A DNA stretch of 64,000 nt from Faecalimonas umbilicata (GCF_004346095.1 NZ_SLZV01000012.1:1-64000); one strand, 5' to 3'; counted from the first letter of the stretch, positions 33,965-44,274 are shown. The notes: generated from the sequence alone by a model not told the origin. Program-made: numbers and translations.

Positions 33965-35137
33965 ATGCCAAATATTCAATTATTAGAAAAAACTCTTCCG
34001 GCGGCACCGCTTCGCATTGCAGCACTGGAAAGCTGTCTGCCGCTGGCGCAAAAAGTCGACGACTACATCGTGACATTCCGGAAAAGTGCACTGGAATCCA
34101 TGCAGTCTTCTGCACTTTATGCAAACTACAAAAAGGACAGTTACCTTCTGAAAACTTCCTGCCCGCGGTTCGGCTCAGGAGAAGCAAAAGGAATGATCCA
34201 CGAATCTGTCCGCGGTTCAGATTTATTTGTCATGGTAGATGTGTGCAATTACAGCCTGACTTATTCTGTCAACGGACATTTAAATCACATGTCCCCGGAT
34301 GACCATTATCAGGATTTGAAACGTATCATTTCCGCAGCTACCGGAAAGGCGCACCGCATCAATGTGATCATGCCATTCCTCTATGAAAGCCGCCAGCATA
34401 AGCGCACAAAGCGAGAGTCTCTTGACTGTGCCCTCGGACTGGAAGAACTGATCGATATGGGTGTCAGCAATATTCTCACCTTTGATGCCCACGACCCGCG
34501 TGTGCAGAACTCAATCCCACTGAAGGGATTTGACAACTTCAGCCCTGCATATCAGTTCATGAAAGCATTGTTCCGTGCAGAATCCGACTTAAAAGTAGAC
34601 AAGGATCACCTGATGATCATCAGCCCGGACGAAGGCGCGATGCACCGAGCTGTCTATTTCTCAAACGTGCTCGGCGTAGACATGGGTATGTTCTATAAGA
34701 GAAGAGATTACTCTACAGTTGTCAACGGGAAAAATCCGATCGTTGCCCACGAATTCCTCGGAGATGACGTAAGTGGAAAAGACGTGATCATCCTCGACGA
34801 TATGATTTCTTCCGGAGAAAGTATGTTAGACGTGGCAAAACAGTTAAAAGACCGCCACGCAAACCGCGTATTTATCTGCACAACCTTCGGACTTTTCACA
34901 GAAGGATTGGGAAAATTTGATGAATACTATGAGAAAGGGTACATCGATCGCGTGATCACGACAAACCTCACTTACCTGCCTGCAGAGGCTTCTGAAAAGC
35001 CATATTTTGTTGTGGCAGATATGAGTAAGTTCCTTGCGTTGATCATTGATTCCCTGAATCACGACATTTCCATCGGTTCCGTATTAAATCCAACCGATAA
35101 AATCCACAGACTGTTGGAAACTTATAAAAAAAGATAA
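33965..35137 (+). CDS. prs: Ribose-phosphate pyrophosphokinase, long form
   Basis: 390 residues, about 75 more than the common 315-residue form. The PRPP site VIILDDMISSGESMLDVAK and the segment NVIMPFLYESRQHKRTKRES (flexible loop with the catalytic Lys/Arg) are typical. The enzyme makes PRPP from ribose-5-phosphate and ATP for nucleotides, His and Trp. ATG 33965 has GGAGG five bases upstream. The additional residues lie at the N terminus (PNIQLLEKTLPAAPLRI...) and inside the fold; the long form is common in Lachnospiraceae to my knowledge. Confidence 0.93.
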   Translation: MPNIQLLEKTLPAAPLRIAALESCLPLAQKVDDYIVTFRKSALESMQSSALYANYKKDSYLLKTSCPRFGSGEAKGMIHESVRGSDLFVMVDVCNYSLTYSVNGHLNHMSPDDHYQDLKRIISAATGKAHRINVIMPFLYESRQHKRTKRESLDCALGLEELIDMGVSNILTFDAHDPRVQNSIPLKGFDNFSPAYQFMKALFRAESDLKVDKDHLMIISPDEGAMHRAVYFSNVLGVDMGMFYKRRDYSTVVNGKNPIVAHEFLGDDVSGKDVIILDDMISSGESMLDVAKQLKDRHANRVFICTTFGLFTEGLGKFDEYYEKGYIDRVITTNLTYLPAEASEKPYFVVADMSKFLALIIDSLNHDISIGSVLNPTDKIHRLLETYKKR

Positions 35138-35167
35138 CAAAAACTGCATCCACCACGATGTATCAAA

Positions 35168-35208
35168 AGAGGGAGATCACACAAATCAACGTGTATCTCC
35201 CTCTTCGT
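35168..35208 (+). terminator. Terminator of prs
   Basis: AGAGGGAGAT (35168-35177) pairs with ATCTCCCTCT (35195-35204), followed by TCGTTTTAT. A-rich bases before the stem could allow weak use from the other side. Confidence 0.8.
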
Positions 35209-35273
35209 TTTATCTAACTGCCACACTTTTCTCTTTATCAATTATTTTTCATACCCTCACGGAAAGAAGCAGC

Positions 35274-36611
35274 TTATTGTTGCTGTTCGTTCACCTCTTC
35301 GTGGTGATACTCCCCTTCAAATACCTCTTCCTGTGGCTGTACTTTTGCTTCCCCAGACTCTGCGGCTCCCGGTGGGAAGGAATAATACTGATGACCATTC
35401 TCCAATACGACTCCTCTTGCCTCGGCAAGTTCACTGACTGTCACAAGCTGATAGCCCTGCTCCACAAGCTTTGGAATCAACTCCAGTGCAGCATCGATCG
35501 TCGTGGAATGAATGTCATGCATCAATACGATATCTCCATCTTTCACGGTATTCAGCACACTATCTACCGTCGCTTTTGCATTTTTTGTCTGCCAGTCCAG
35601 TGTATCCACGGACCACATAATAAATGGCATTTTCACAGTCTGTTTCAGTGTGTCACTGACTGCCCCATAAGGCGGCCGAAGTGTTGTAGTGCCATTTGCA
35701 ACAAATCCGTTGATGATTCTGTTCGTACCATCCACCTCGTCTAAAATTCCCGCAGGATCCATCGTAGATAAGTTTGCATGTGTCATCGAATGGTTGGAAA
35801 GTTCACATCCCTGCTTTGCCATTCGCTTGATCAGCTCTCCATTGTTCTGTGCGTTCTGCCCAAGCATGAAAAAAGTTGCTCGTGAATTATATTTTTCCAA
35901 TTGATCCAGCAATTCCCCGGTCCGCTTGCCTGGTCCATCATCAAATGTCAGTGCAAGCATAGGTTTATTCGGATCAATAGAACTCTCTTCGGATTTCAGT
36001 TTTCCATCTTTTGCAAATCGATAAGTTTTGACACCTATCCGCAGTTCTCCGGTTACCAGATTTCCTTCCCCGTCAAAATAGTATTTCTCTCCGTCATCTT
36101 CTACCCATCCATTTTGCACATAAGTTCCGTCCGGCTGCTGAAACTTCTTCCCGTCCCACTCTCCATATTTATTTTTTACAGTCAACGTACCATCCCGTGT
36201 CTCAAAAAATACAGACTGAGACAGTTCCCCTTCTAGTTTCTTCTGCAAATCATCTGAGAGTTTTATTTTGACCGGAAAGGTTCCTTCTTTTGTCCCGTCC
36301 GATTCACATTCCAGCGTATAGTCTTTCCCCTCTGTCAGACTTTCCATAAACTGCTGCGCCGTATACTGCTCTTTTTCATCTAACGTAGTCTTCATCGCAC
36401 CTTCCCCGTGAATATCCACAGAAAACTTTGGAAGTTCACTGTCCTGGTACATCGTCTCTGACTTCGCCTTCATAGAAATCACTGCCAGTCCACTCTTTTC
36501 AGAAGCCGCTGCCGTACTGAAAAGTATGACCGACAGCAGGCAAAGAACTACAATGCTGATCAGTTTCTTTTTAACGCGTTCCCGCTTGCGCACGCGCTTT
36601 ATCTGCCTCAT
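35274..36611 (-). CDS. Membrane-anchored polysaccharide deacetylase with cell-wall repeat
   Basis: 445 residues. Basic N terminus and one hydrophobic helix (about 17-36) as signal anchor; a domain of ~110 residues; a WG/GW-type cell-wall-binding repeat (VQNGWVEDDGEKYYFDGEGN); and a NodB/CE4 domain with all five motifs: LTFDDGP (Asp-Asp), HSMTH (metal His pair), RPPYG, a Trp in SVDTLDW, and LMHD. It should remove acetyl groups from GlcNAc or MurNAc of peptidoglycan, as PgdA does, making the wall more lysozyme-resistant. The tail is Glu/His/Gln-rich (EYHHEEVNEQQQ). The gene is single, between convergent prs and yajC terminators. Confidence 0.9.
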   Translation of the reverse strand: MRQIKRVRKRERVKKKLISIVVLCLLSVILFSTAAASEKSGLAVISMKAKSETMYQDSELPKFSVDIHGEGAMKTTLDEKEQYTAQQFMESLTEGKDYTLECESDGTKEGTFPVKIKLSDDLQKKLEGELSQSVFFETRDGTLTVKNKYGEWDGKKFQQPDGTYVQNGWVEDDGEKYYFDGEGNLVTGELRIGVKTYRFAKDGKLKSEESSIDPNKPMLALTFDDGPGKRTGELLDQLEKYNSRATFFMLGQNAQNNGELIKRMAKQGCELSNHSMTHANLSTMDPAGILDEVDGTNRIINGFVANGTTTLRPPYGAVSDTLKQTVKMPFIMWSVDTLDWQTKNAKATVDSVLNTVKDGDIVLMHDIHSTTIDAALELIPKLVEQGYQLVTVSELAEARGVVLENGHQYYSFPPGAAESGEAKVQPQEEVFEGEYHHEEVNEQQQ

Positions 36612-36725
36612 AAATTTTGTACCCCCTAAACTTTTGTAACACTTTTTCTCTTTTCAGTATACACAATTTCCCACCAGACTGCAATCGTATTTCCCGCACA
36701 TTTCATACGCCTTTTCGAAGCAAAA

Positions 36726-36771
36726 AATACCTTCCATTCCGGACAGTTTTCCGTCCAAAATGAAAGGTATT
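36726..36771 (-). terminator. Terminator of yajC
   Basis: On the minus strand AATACCTT-CATT and AATG-AAGGTATT pair around a GGAC/GTCC inner stem and are followed by TTTTTT. It closes the tgt-yajC transcript. Confidence 0.8.
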
Positions 36772-36775
36772 CTAA

Positions 36776-37081
36776 TTATTCTTCGTTTACTTTTTCTACT
36801 TGAATAATTGCAGATTTCTGCATTGGGATACGACAGTTTCTGTTATTTCCAAACTCTACGATCACATCATCGTCTGTGATATCGATCAGTACACCGTAAA
36901 ATCCGCTTGTTGTCAATACTGTATCTCCTACTTCCATAGAAGCAACCATCGCCTGAATTCTCTTCTGCTCTTTTCTCTGCGGGCGGAACAGAAAGAACCA
37001 CATACCTCCGATCAGTACTGCATACACTAAGATAATGGAAAACATTCCACCAGCTCCACCTGACGCTAATAAACCATTCAT
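36776..37081 (-). CDS. yajC: Preprotein translocase accessory subunit YajC
   Basis: 101 residues: a single N-terminal membrane helix (SIILVYAVLIGGMWFFLFRP) directly followed by the family motif RPQRKEQKR and a small beta domain (VLTTSGFYGVLIDITDDDV). It associates with SecDF and the Sec translocon. It lies 94 bp after tgt on the same strand, the usual arrangement. Confidence 0.96.
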   Translation of the reverse strand: MNGLLASGGAGGMFSIILVYAVLIGGMWFFLFRPQRKEQKRIQAMVASMEVGDTVLTTSGFYGVLIDITDDDVIVEFGNNRNCRIPMQKSAIIQVEKVNEE

Positions 37082-37175
37082 ACTAAATTCCTCCTACTTC
37101 TCAATTAAGCACTATTGCTATGATACACAATTTCTGCTGAGACATCAAGTTATTTTTAGAAATTTTATGATTTGT

Positions 37176-38309
37176 TTATATCTGTCCGCGTGTGAATCCT
37201 TCCAGTTTCTGCTTCTTGTATTCTTTATATCTTCCTTCCTCGATCGCTGTGCGGATTTCTTCCATCATATTGTTGTAGAAATACAGATTATGCAGCACGC
37301 ACAGACGCATACCAAGCATCTCTTTTGCTTTCAGCAAATGGCGGATATAGGCTCTGCTGTATTTGCGGCAGGCCGGACACTGACACCCTTCCTCGATCGG
37401 TCTATCATCCAGCTCATATTTTGCATTGAACAGATTCATCTTTCCATGATTCGTGTAAACATGCCCATGTCTTCCATTTCTACTTGGGTAAACACAATCA
37501 AAGAAATCAACACCTCTGTCAACCGCCTCAAGAATATTTGCCGGCGTTCCAACTCCCATCAGATAAGTCGGCTTGTCCTGTGGAAGATATGGAACTGTCG
37601 CGTCAATGATCCGATACATGTCTTCATGGGATTCTCCCACTGCCAGTCCTCCGAGCGCATAACCATCCAGATCAAGTTCCGCAATCCGTTTCGCATGTTC
37701 GATGCGGATATCTTCATAAATACCACCTTGATTGATTCCAAACAGCATCTGTTGCTTGTTGATCGTATCTTCCAGACTATTCAGCCTTGCCATCTCTTTT
37801 TTACAGCGCTCCAGCCAGCGCACTGTGCGATCTACCGAATGCTGGATATAGTTGCGGTCTGCCACACTGGACGGACATTCATCAAACGCCATCGCAATCG
37901 TGGATGCTAAATTGGACTGGATCTGCATACTCTCCTCTGGTCCCATGAAAATTTTCTTTCCATCAATGTGGGAGTGGAAGTATACGCCTTCCTCTTTGAT
38001 TTTTCGCAATCCTGCAAGAGAAAAGACCTGAAATCCACCTGAATCTGTCAGAATCGGCTTATCCCACACCATAAATTTATGCAGTCCCCCGAGTTTTTTT
38101 ACTACTTCATCTCCCGGCCGCACATGTAAATGATACGTGTTGGAAAGCTCTACCTGTGTCTTAATCCCTTGAAGATCTTCTGTGGAGACAGCACCTTTGA
38201 TCGCTGCTGCTGTTCCCACATTCATAAATACCGGCGTCTCGATCACACCATGTACTGTTTTCAGTCTCCCTCTTTTGGCAAGACCATCTCTTTTTATTAA
38301 TTGATACAT
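37176..38309 (-). CDS. tgt: tRNA-guanine transglycosylase
   Basis: 377 residues. Catalytic Asp in ILTDSGGFQVFSL, GGLAVGE, the second Asp in VDFFDCVYPSRNGRHG, and zinc ligands in CQCPACRKYSRAYIRHL plus the following His. The enzyme swaps guanine 34 for preQ1 in tRNAs with GUN anticodons, for queuosine. No queuosine synthesis genes are near. ATG 38309 (MYQLIKRDG) is preferred to the extension to 38339, which overlaps the transpeptidase gene. Confidence 0.97.
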   Translation of the reverse strand: MYQLIKRDGLAKRGRLKTVHGVIETPVFMNVGTAAAIKGAVSTEDLQGIKTQVELSNTYHLHVRPGDEVVKKLGGLHKFMVWDKPILTDSGGFQVFSLAGLRKIKEEGVYFHSHIDGKKIFMGPEESMQIQSNLASTIAMAFDECPSSVADRNYIQHSVDRTVRWLERCKKEMARLNSLEDTINKQQMLFGINQGGIYEDIRIEHAKRIAELDLDGYALGGLAVGESHEDMYRIIDATVPYLPQDKPTYLMGVGTPANILEAVDRGVDFFDCVYPSRNGRHGHVYTNHGKMNLFNAKYELDDRPIEEGCQCPACRKYSRAYIRHLLKAKEMLGMRLCVLHNLYFYNNMMEEIRTAIEEGRYKEYKKQKLEGFTRGQI

Positions 38310-38326
38310 TCTTTTTCTCCTCTGAC

Positions 38327-40189
38327 TTAATAATGACAAATGACCGGAACTCCTGCACTGATCAAGTTCAGCAGCTGCCCCGCCTTATCAATCGGCATAT
38401 TGATACATCCATGAGAACCGGCACTCTGATACAGACTGCCCCCAAATGCCGGCTGCCAGTCCGCATCGTGGAATCCGACTCCGCTCCATGTAAACTGCAT
38501 CCAGTATCTTACTTCTTGTTTATAAATTGGTTCTCCTGTCTCCGGATCGTTCTCTCCGACAAGAATAGACGGACTTTCTTTATAAAGTACATCGTAGACC
38601 CCTTCTGGTGTTATCCTATCCGGCGTCGGAAGTCCTGATACGATATCTGTCTCCAACACTACATTTCCATTCTGGATATACCACATATGCTGAGTAGATA
38701 AGTCCACTTCTGCATACGTATTGCCCCAGTCTGTCGCACCAAATGACGCAGCACGTTTTTCATAGATAGGCTCTCTCTGTACCGGCTTTCCTCCGGCAAT
38801 ATCTGCCTTCAACTGCTCAATCTCTGCCGGCTCATCGATACTCCATCCGTATGTACCGCCAGATACAGTCGCAGCTTTGCCGGTTGGTGTCGTAAAACTT
38901 CTCGTCTTTCCTACTGTATCATACCTGGATGCGAGATCCCTTACATATGCAGAAATCCCATCTGTCGTAAATGTGACATTCATATTCTCATCGACTGTAA
39001 TCCACTCTGCAAGCTTTGCCTTGTCGATTCCTTCCGGAGTCGCTCCCATCTGATAAGTGACTGTTCCTCCGAGGTACGAATTCATCTTATCTCTCGCCGC
39101 CACAACTTCAGATGAATCTTCAGTAAATTTCGGCTTAAGATAGCAGCCTTCCTTTTCCAGATCCATCTCATGCTGGAATCCACTGATCTTCTCCTTGATC
39201 TTCTGGCGGAAGACTTCCTGATCCAACTGTGTGCCCTCTACCTCTTTTGTAATCACGAATGTATTCCCGTCAAATGTCGGCTTCGCAGATACTGACGGTG
39301 TCTGATTCTCCGGCTTCATGCACTGAAGTCCACTGATCAATGCATCTAATGCCGCCTCATCGTACTGGACATCCACTTTCGCCTCTGCGCTTCCCTTTTG
39401 GAACAATGCCCGGATCCACAGAAACGCATTCTGATCTTTTACAATCTTCTCCAGTTCTTTTCCTGGAAGATATTCCAGAGAAATATCCTCTCCACTGATC
39501 ACTTCTGTTCCGCCATCATTTTCCTTTAAGGTAAGTGTATAGCCTTGTACCTGCTTCTCCATATAAGACTCTGCTTCTTTTACTGTCTTACCTGAAAAAT
39601 CATTTCCGTTGATGGTTGTATTAAAATAAAAATGCTTTGTAAAATAGAAAGCAAATCCAAGGTAAACAAGCGCTGCCGCTCCAAGAACCCCTCCTGCGAT
39701 AAACAATGCCTTCTTCTTCATCTGCTCTTTCTTCTCGCTGCTTTTGCCATTTTTCTGATGATTCTGCTTTGCTGAATGGCTTCCTGATGAGTTCTTCGCG
39801 TTCTGTTTCAGCTGCATCTCAGAAGATCTTCTGCTCTCCTCCCTGTGCTGGGAATTCTTTTTGACAGATTCTTCCTGATGCGTTCTCTTCTGCTCATGCT
39901 GCTTCTGTCCATGCTGTTTCTGTAGTTCTTTCCGCGCAAGATTCGTTGCCTTTTGTGTCCGTATCTCTTTTGGAAGTTCAGCCGTAAACTGCGCCTTCTG
40001 AAGATCAGATCTTTGGGCACGCGGCCGCGGATTCTTTCTTTTCTTTTCTTTCTTCTCTATCTCTTCTATATTCTCCTCATCCGGACCATCATCCAGACGA
40101 TAGGAGAAGTATTCGATGTCATCTACACGCCCGTCTGCATGTCTGTTCCCAGATCCTTGGCGTCTTCTCTTATCATTCGTGCCGCCCAT
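38327..40189 (-). CDS. L,D-transpeptidase with long charged cytoplasmic tail
   Basis: 620 residues. Residues 1-160 are a highly charged, low-complexity cytoplasmic region rich in Gln, Lys, Glu and His; one membrane helix lies at 161-183; then a PG_binding_4 repeat region (TTINGNDFSGKTVKEAESY and a second copy) and a C-terminal YkuD domain with SAGSHGCINMP, whose Cys is the catalytic residue. It should form 3-3 cross-links in peptidoglycan, or attach proteins to it. ATG 40189 (MGGTNDKRRR) has GGAAAT upstream; the frame is open to 40309. Divergent from aroC. Confidence 0.92.
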   Translation of the reverse strand: MGGTNDKRRRQGSGNRHADGRVDDIEYFSYRLDDGPDEENIEEIEKKEKKRKNPRPRAQRSDLQKAQFTAELPKEIRTQKATNLARKELQKQHGQKQHEQKRTHQEESVKKNSQHREESRRSSEMQLKQNAKNSSGSHSAKQNHQKNGKSSEKKEQMKKKALFIAGGVLGAAALVYLGFAFYFTKHFYFNTTINGNDFSGKTVKEAESYMEKQVQGYTLTLKENDGGTEVISGEDISLEYLPGKELEKIVKDQNAFLWIRALFQKGSAEAKVDVQYDEAALDALISGLQCMKPENQTPSVSAKPTFDGNTFVITKEVEGTQLDQEVFRQKIKEKISGFQHEMDLEKEGCYLKPKFTEDSSEVVAARDKMNSYLGGTVTYQMGATPEGIDKAKLAEWITVDENMNVTFTTDGISAYVRDLASRYDTVGKTRSFTTPTGKAATVSGGTYGWSIDEPAEIEQLKADIAGGKPVQREPIYEKRAASFGATDWGNTYAEVDLSTQHMWYIQNGNVVLETDIVSGLPTPDRITPEGVYDVLYKESPSILVGENDPETGEPIYKQEVRYWMQFTWSGVGFHDADWQPAFGGSLYQSAGSHGCINMPIDKAGQLLNLISAGVPVICHY

Positions 40190-40272
40190 ATAGTATCTAT
40201 TTCCTTTCTCTAAACAATATCTAGTAAACATTATAATACGTCCCTTTCTAAAAGTACAGTATAAAATAAGCA

Positions 40273-40330
40273 TTGCCACTTTTTTTAACTTCCTATATAA
40301 TAATGACAAAAGTTTGTAATATTTTTGTCA
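40273..40330 (+). promoter_or_regulatory. aroC promoter with inverted repeat in the leader
   Basis: TTGCCA (40273-40278) and TATAAT (40296-40301) with a 17-bp spacer. Directly after the -10 box TGACAAAA (40304-40311) and TTTTGTCA (40323-40330) form a perfect 8-bp inverted repeat that ends next to the Shine-Dalgarno (AAAGGAG). It may be an operator or a leader hairpin. Confidence 0.6.
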
Positions 40331-40348
40331 CGAAAGGAGTTTTTATAT

Positions 40349-41449
40349 ATGGCTGGTTCCTATTTTGGAAATTCATTCCGCATCACAACCTGGGGAGAAT
40401 CCCACGGTCCGGCAATCGGTGTCGTCATCGATGGATGCCCTTCCGGACTTGCACTCTCCGCGAAAGAAATCCAGTGCTTTCTCGACCGCAGAAAGCCTGG
40501 TCAAAGCCGCTACACGACACAGCGAAACGAATCGGATCAAGTAGAAATCCTCTCCGGTGTATTTGAAGGACGTACGACCGGAACACCAATTTCATTAATT
40601 GTCCGCAATCAAGATCAACGCTCCAAAGATTACGGAAATATCGCTTCCTGCTACCGTCCCGGACATGCCGACTTTACTTTTGACAGCAAGTATGGATTCC
40701 GTGACTATCGCGGAGGTGGTCGTTCTTCCGGGCGTGAGACGATCGGCCGTGTCGCTGCCGGTGCTATTGCCTCCAAACTGCTCGCAGAAATGGGGATTAC
40801 TATCATGGCTTACGCCAAGTCGATCGGACCTGTTACCGTTCCTACATCTGAATATCATCTGACTGAGATTATGGAAAATGCTCTGTATATGCCTAATAAT
40901 ACATATGCCGGACAGGCAGAAATATACTTAAAAGAATGTATGGAAAGACAGGATTCTTCCGGGGGAATCATTGAATGTACCGTTCACGGAATGCCTGCCG
41001 GAATCGGTGAGCCTGTTTTTGAAAAGCTCGATGCCTCTCTCGCCAAAGCTGTTATGTCCATTGGTGCTGTCAAGGGCGTGGAGATTGGTGACGGTTTTCA
41101 GGCAGCCACTTCTCATGGAAGTATCAACAACGATGCCTTCACCTGCGAAAACGGCTCCATCTCAAAGCTGACAAATCATTCCGGCGGAATCCTCGGAGGA
41201 ATGAGCGACGGCTCAGACATTGTCCTGCGCGCTGCGTTTAAACCGACACCTTCTATTTCACAAGTACAGCAGACTGTGACAACTACATCTGAGAATATCG
41301 ATCTTTCGATTCACGGACGCCATGATCCGATCATCGTTCCGCGTGCAGTCGTTGTCGTAGAGTCCATGGTGGCACTCACACTGATCGATCTGTTATTTGC
41401 CAACATGAGTTCCAGACTGGATAAGATTCTTTCCTTTTACAAAAGATAA
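40349..41449 (+). CDS. aroC: Chorismate synthase
   Basis: 366 residues. Starts [20 protein letters not shown] with the family motif [18 protein letters not shown]; further motifs are [29 protein letters not shown] and [16 protein letters not shown]. It makes chorismate from EPSP with reduced FMN, the last common step to aromatic amino acids. The gene stands alone. ATG 40349 is nine bases behind AAAGGAG; the in-frame start at 40325 lies in the leader repeat. Confidence 0.97.
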   Translation: MAGSYFGNSFRITTWGESHGPAIGVVIDGCPSGLALSAKEIQCFLDRRKPGQSRYTTQRNESDQVEILSGVFEGRTTGTPISLIVRNQDQRSKDYGNIASCYRPGHADFTFDSKYGFRDYRGGGRSSGRETIGRVAAGAIASKLLAEMGITIMAYAKSIGPVTVPTSEYHLTEIMENALYMPNNTYAGQAEIYLKECMERQDSSGGIIECTVHGMPAGIGEPVFEKLDASLAKAVMSIGAVKGVEIGDGFQAATSHGSINNDAFTCENGSISKLTNHSGGILGGMSDGSDIVLRAAFKPTPSISQVQQTVTTTSENIDLSIHGRHDPIIVPRAVVVVESMVALTLIDLLFANMSSRLDKILSFYKR

Positions 41450-41490
41450 GATCCAAAAGAATCTATAAGCCATTTTTAATAATATTTTTC

Positions 41491-41540
41491 GTTCGTGTAT
41501 GATATTCTTTCAGACAATATTGTACGCGAACGTTTTGTCT
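41491..41540 (+). terminator. Terminator of aroC
   Basis: CGTTCGTGTATGATATT (41491-41507) pairs with AATATTGTACGCGAACG (41517-41533) along 17 positions, with G-T pairs, followed by TTTTGTCTGTCTTT. The rest of the gap to 41681 is T-rich with nothing I recognise. Confidence 0.8.
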
Positions 41541-41681
41541 GTCTTTAGTTTAACAAAATTTTTTTACTTTTCTTTTCATTCTTTCTTAATCTTTTCTGAA
41601 ATTCTTTTCTAAGTCCCATCACCTGCATAATCTATCAAGGCGGATAACCTTCAACAAAGTCTGTTTTTCTTCATTTTCCGA

Positions 41682-41751
41682 TTGACTATTACCTAAAATA
41701 GAGTATAATAATATAGGCACATTTGTTTAGAAATAGTAAACTTTTTGTTTA
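41682..41751 (+). promoter_or_regulatory. Promoter and possible operator of the pot regulator
   Basis: TTGACT (41682-41687) and TATAAT (41704-41709) with a 16-bp spacer. In the leader GTTTA (41725-41729), TAAAC (41737-41741) and GTTTA (41747-41751) alternate in orientation, a possible autoregulatory operator of the XRE-cupin protein. Confidence 0.5.
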
Positions 41752-41793
41752 TTTATAATAGTACTTATACGTATGGAAAGGATGTCCGTATAT

Positions 41794-42333
41794 ATGAATA
41801 TAGGCAATAAACTCAGGGAATTGCGCATGGAGAAAGGACTTACGCAGGAAGAACTTGCCGATCGGGCAGAACTTTCGAAGGGATTTATCTCCCAGATAGA
41901 AAGAGATCTTACCTCCCCTTCGATTGCAACGCTGGTCGATCTACTGCAATGTCTCGGGACAAATCTGAAAGATTTCTTCTCCGATGACTCCGATGAGCAG
42001 ATCGTATTTCCTAAAGAAGATTTCTTTGAAAAAACAGACGCGGAACTTCTCAACACCATTGAATGGATCATCCCGAATGCACAGAAGAATATGATGGAAC
42101 CAATCCGTGTCACCTTACTCCCCGGAGGCTCCACTTACCCAGACAGACCTCACGAGGGAGAGGAATTTGGATATGTCCTTCAAGGAGTGATCCATATCCA
42201 TCTCGGGCAGCGGGTATACACGGCCAAAAAGGGAGAGACTTTCTATTTTACCCCGAACTGTGAACATTCGATCAGTGCGGGAAAAAAGACTGGTGCAAAA
42301 TTTATCTGGGTAAGCACACCACCCAGTTTTTAA
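41794..42333 (+). CDS. XRE-cupin transcriptional regulator of the polyamine operon
   Basis: 179 residues. N-terminal HTH_3 domain ([20 protein letters not shown], then [20 protein letters not shown]) and C-terminal cupin_2 domain ([32 protein letters not shown]). This two-domain type, like PuuR, often senses a small ligand such as a polyamine. It stands 62 bp before potA in the same direction. ATG 41794 was chosen from the domain start; ATG 41773 and 41782 are in frame. Confidence 0.88.
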   Translation: MNIGNKLRELRMEKGLTQEELADRAELSKGFISQIERDLTSPSIATLVDLLQCLGTNLKDFFSDDSDEQIVFPKEDFFEKTDAELLNTIEWIIPNAQKNMMEPIRVTLLPGGSTYPDRPHEGEEFGYVLQGVIHIHLGQRVYTAKKGETFYFTPNCEHSISAGKKTGAKFIWVSTPPSF

Positions 42334-42395
42334 TTATTTCTAATTGTTTTCATGTACAAAACATCTATTTAGCAAAACGAAGGAGGAGTGAGCAT

Positions 42396-43469
42396 ATGGC
42401 TAACAAATTAATTGATATTGTAAATGTATCAAAATCCTACGGGGACAATCTCGTCCTCGATGAACTCAACTTATATATCAGGGAGAATGAATTTCTGACA
42501 CTGCTCGGACCGAGTGGATGCGGGAAGACAACTCTGCTCCGCATCCTGGGCGGATTTGAGAGCTGTGATTCCGGACACATTATTTTCGACGGAAAAAATA
42601 TCAATAATGTCCCGCCAAATAAGCGACAGCTAAACACAGTCTTCCAGAAATATGCTCTGTTTTCCCACATGTCCATTGCAGAAAATATTGCATTTGGACT
42701 GAAGATCAAAGGGAAATCAAAAGCATATATCAATGATAAAATCCGCTATGCGCTAAAGCTTGTCAACCTCGATGGTTACGAGAACCGTACTCCGGACTCT
42801 CTAAGCGGCGGACAGCAGCAGCGGATCGCTATCGCCCGCGCGATCGTCAATGAGCCAAAAGTGCTCCTGCTCGACGAACCTTTAGGCGCTCTCGACTTGA
42901 AATTGAGACAGGATATGCAGTATGAGCTGATCCGTTTGAAAAACGAACTCGGAATTACATTTATCTATGTCACTCACGACCAGGAGGAAGCGCTCACAAT
43001 GTCCGACACCATCGTCGTGATGAATCAGGGATATATCCAGCAGATCGGTACGCCGGAAGATATCTACAACGAACCGGAAAATGCATTTGTCGCTGACTTC
43101 ATTGGGGAAAGCAATATTCTTCCGGCTGTCATGGTCGAAGATAAACTGGTAAAAATTCTCGGCGTCAATTTCCCATGTGTCGATGTAGGATTTGGCAAAA
43201 ACAAACCCGTCGATGCTGTGATCCGCCCGGAAGATATTGATCTTGTAAAACCAGAAGAAGGACTTCTCGAGGGAGTCGTGACACACCTGATCTTCAAAGG
43301 CGTTCACTATGAGATGGAAGTTTCCGCAAATAACTTTGACTGGCTTGTACATAGTACAGACATGGTTCCGGTCGGCACGACTGTTGGAATCAAAGTAGAT
43401 CCATTTGATATCCAGATTATGAAAAAGCCAGAATCTGAAGATGAGGAGGCGGTTCCAGTTGAAGAGTAA
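42396..43469 (+). CDS. potA: Spermidine/putrescine ABC transporter ATPase
   Basis: 357 residues. Walker [10 protein letters not shown], signature [15 protein letters not shown], Walker [14 protein letters not shown]-loop YVTHDQEEA, and a C-terminal TOBE domain (IRPEDIDLV). [19 protein letters not shown] is typical of PotA. GGAGGAG precedes ATG 42396. The last codons overlap the start of potB. Confidence 0.95.
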   Translation: MANKLIDIVNVSKSYGDNLVLDELNLYIRENEFLTLLGPSGCGKTTLLRILGGFESCDSGHIIFDGKNINNVPPNKRQLNTVFQKYALFSHMSIAENIAFGLKIKGKSKAYINDKIRYALKLVNLDGYENRTPDSLSGGQQQRIAIARAIVNEPKVLLLDEPLGALDLKLRQDMQYELIRLKNELGITFIYVTHDQEEALTMSDTIVVMNQGYIQQIGTPEDIYNEPENAFVADFIGESNILPAVMVEDKLVKILGVNFPCVDVGFGKNKPVDAVIRPEDIDLVKPEEGLLEGVVTHLIFKGVHYEMEVSANNFDWLVHSTDMVPVGTTVGIKVDPFDIQIMKKPESEDEEAVPVEE

Positions 43470-44274
43470 AAAATTACTTGCCGGACCGTACTTATTCTGG
43501 TCGGTATCTTTTATCATCATCCCGCTTCTGATGATCTTCTATTATGGGCTGACAGATCAGGATGGTGCCTTTACCTTTGCAAACCTTGCAAAGATTACAA
43601 CACCGGAGAACTTAAAAGCGCTCGGACTTGCGCTTCTTTTGTCTCTGATCAGTACTTTGATCTGCCTTGTCATGGCATATCCACTGGCGATGATCCTCGC
43701 CTCCATGAATGTCAACCAGACAAGCTTTATTGTATTGATCTTCATCCTTCCGATGTGGATGAATTTTTTGCTCCGCACGCTCGCATGGCAGACTTTATTA
43801 GAAAAGAATGGTGTGATCAACAGTATTCTGTCGTTTTTCCACCTGCCACAGCTTGCGATCATCAACACACCTTATGCGATCATTCTTGGTATGGTCTATA
43901 ACTTTTTGCCATTTATGGTACTTCCGATCTACAACGTGCTCGTAAAGATTGACAAAGATGTGATCAATGCCGCACGAGATCTCGGCGCAAACAACCGTCA
44001 GACCTTCTTTAAAATCATACTGCCATTGACCGTTCCGGGAATCATCAGCGGAATTACCATGGTATTTGTTCCGGCACTCACAACCTTCGTCATCTCCGAT
44101 CTTCTTGGTGGAAGTAAAATCCTTCTGATTGGAAATGTCATCGAGCAGGAATTTAAACAAGGAAGCAACTGGCATGTCGGCTCCGGACTTTCACTCGTGC
44201 TGATGATCTTCATTATTTTAAGTATGGCTCTCATCGCCAAATATGATAAAGACGGGGAGGGAACTGCATTTTGA
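43459..44274 (+). CDS. potB: Spermidine/putrescine ABC permease B
   Basis: 271 residues with six membrane helices and the inner-membrane EAA-type loop ([24 protein letters not shown]). The frame is open from ATG 43441, but that ATG lies immediately at AGGAGG; a TTG at 43459 has AGGAGG nine bases upstream and gives the usual start ([12 protein letters not shown]). It overlaps potA by 11 bases and the next gene by 4. Confidence 0.93.
   Translation: MKSKKLLAGPYLFWSVSFIIIPLLMIFYYGLTDQDGAFTFANLAKITTPENLKALGLALLLSLISTLICLVMAYPLAMILASMNVNQTSFIVLIFILPMWMNFLLRTLAWQTLLEKNGVINSILSFFHLPQLAIINTPYAIILGMVYNFLPFMVLPIYNVLVKIDKDVINAARDLGANNRQTFFKIILPLTVPGIISGITMVFVPALTTFVISDLLGGSKILLIGNVIEQEFKQGSNWHVGSGLSLVLMIFIILSMALIAKYDKDGEGTAF

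Noticed and set aside
37035-37910. A 291-residue + strand frame
   Set aside because: Antisense to tgt and the start of yajC; no recognisable protein features.
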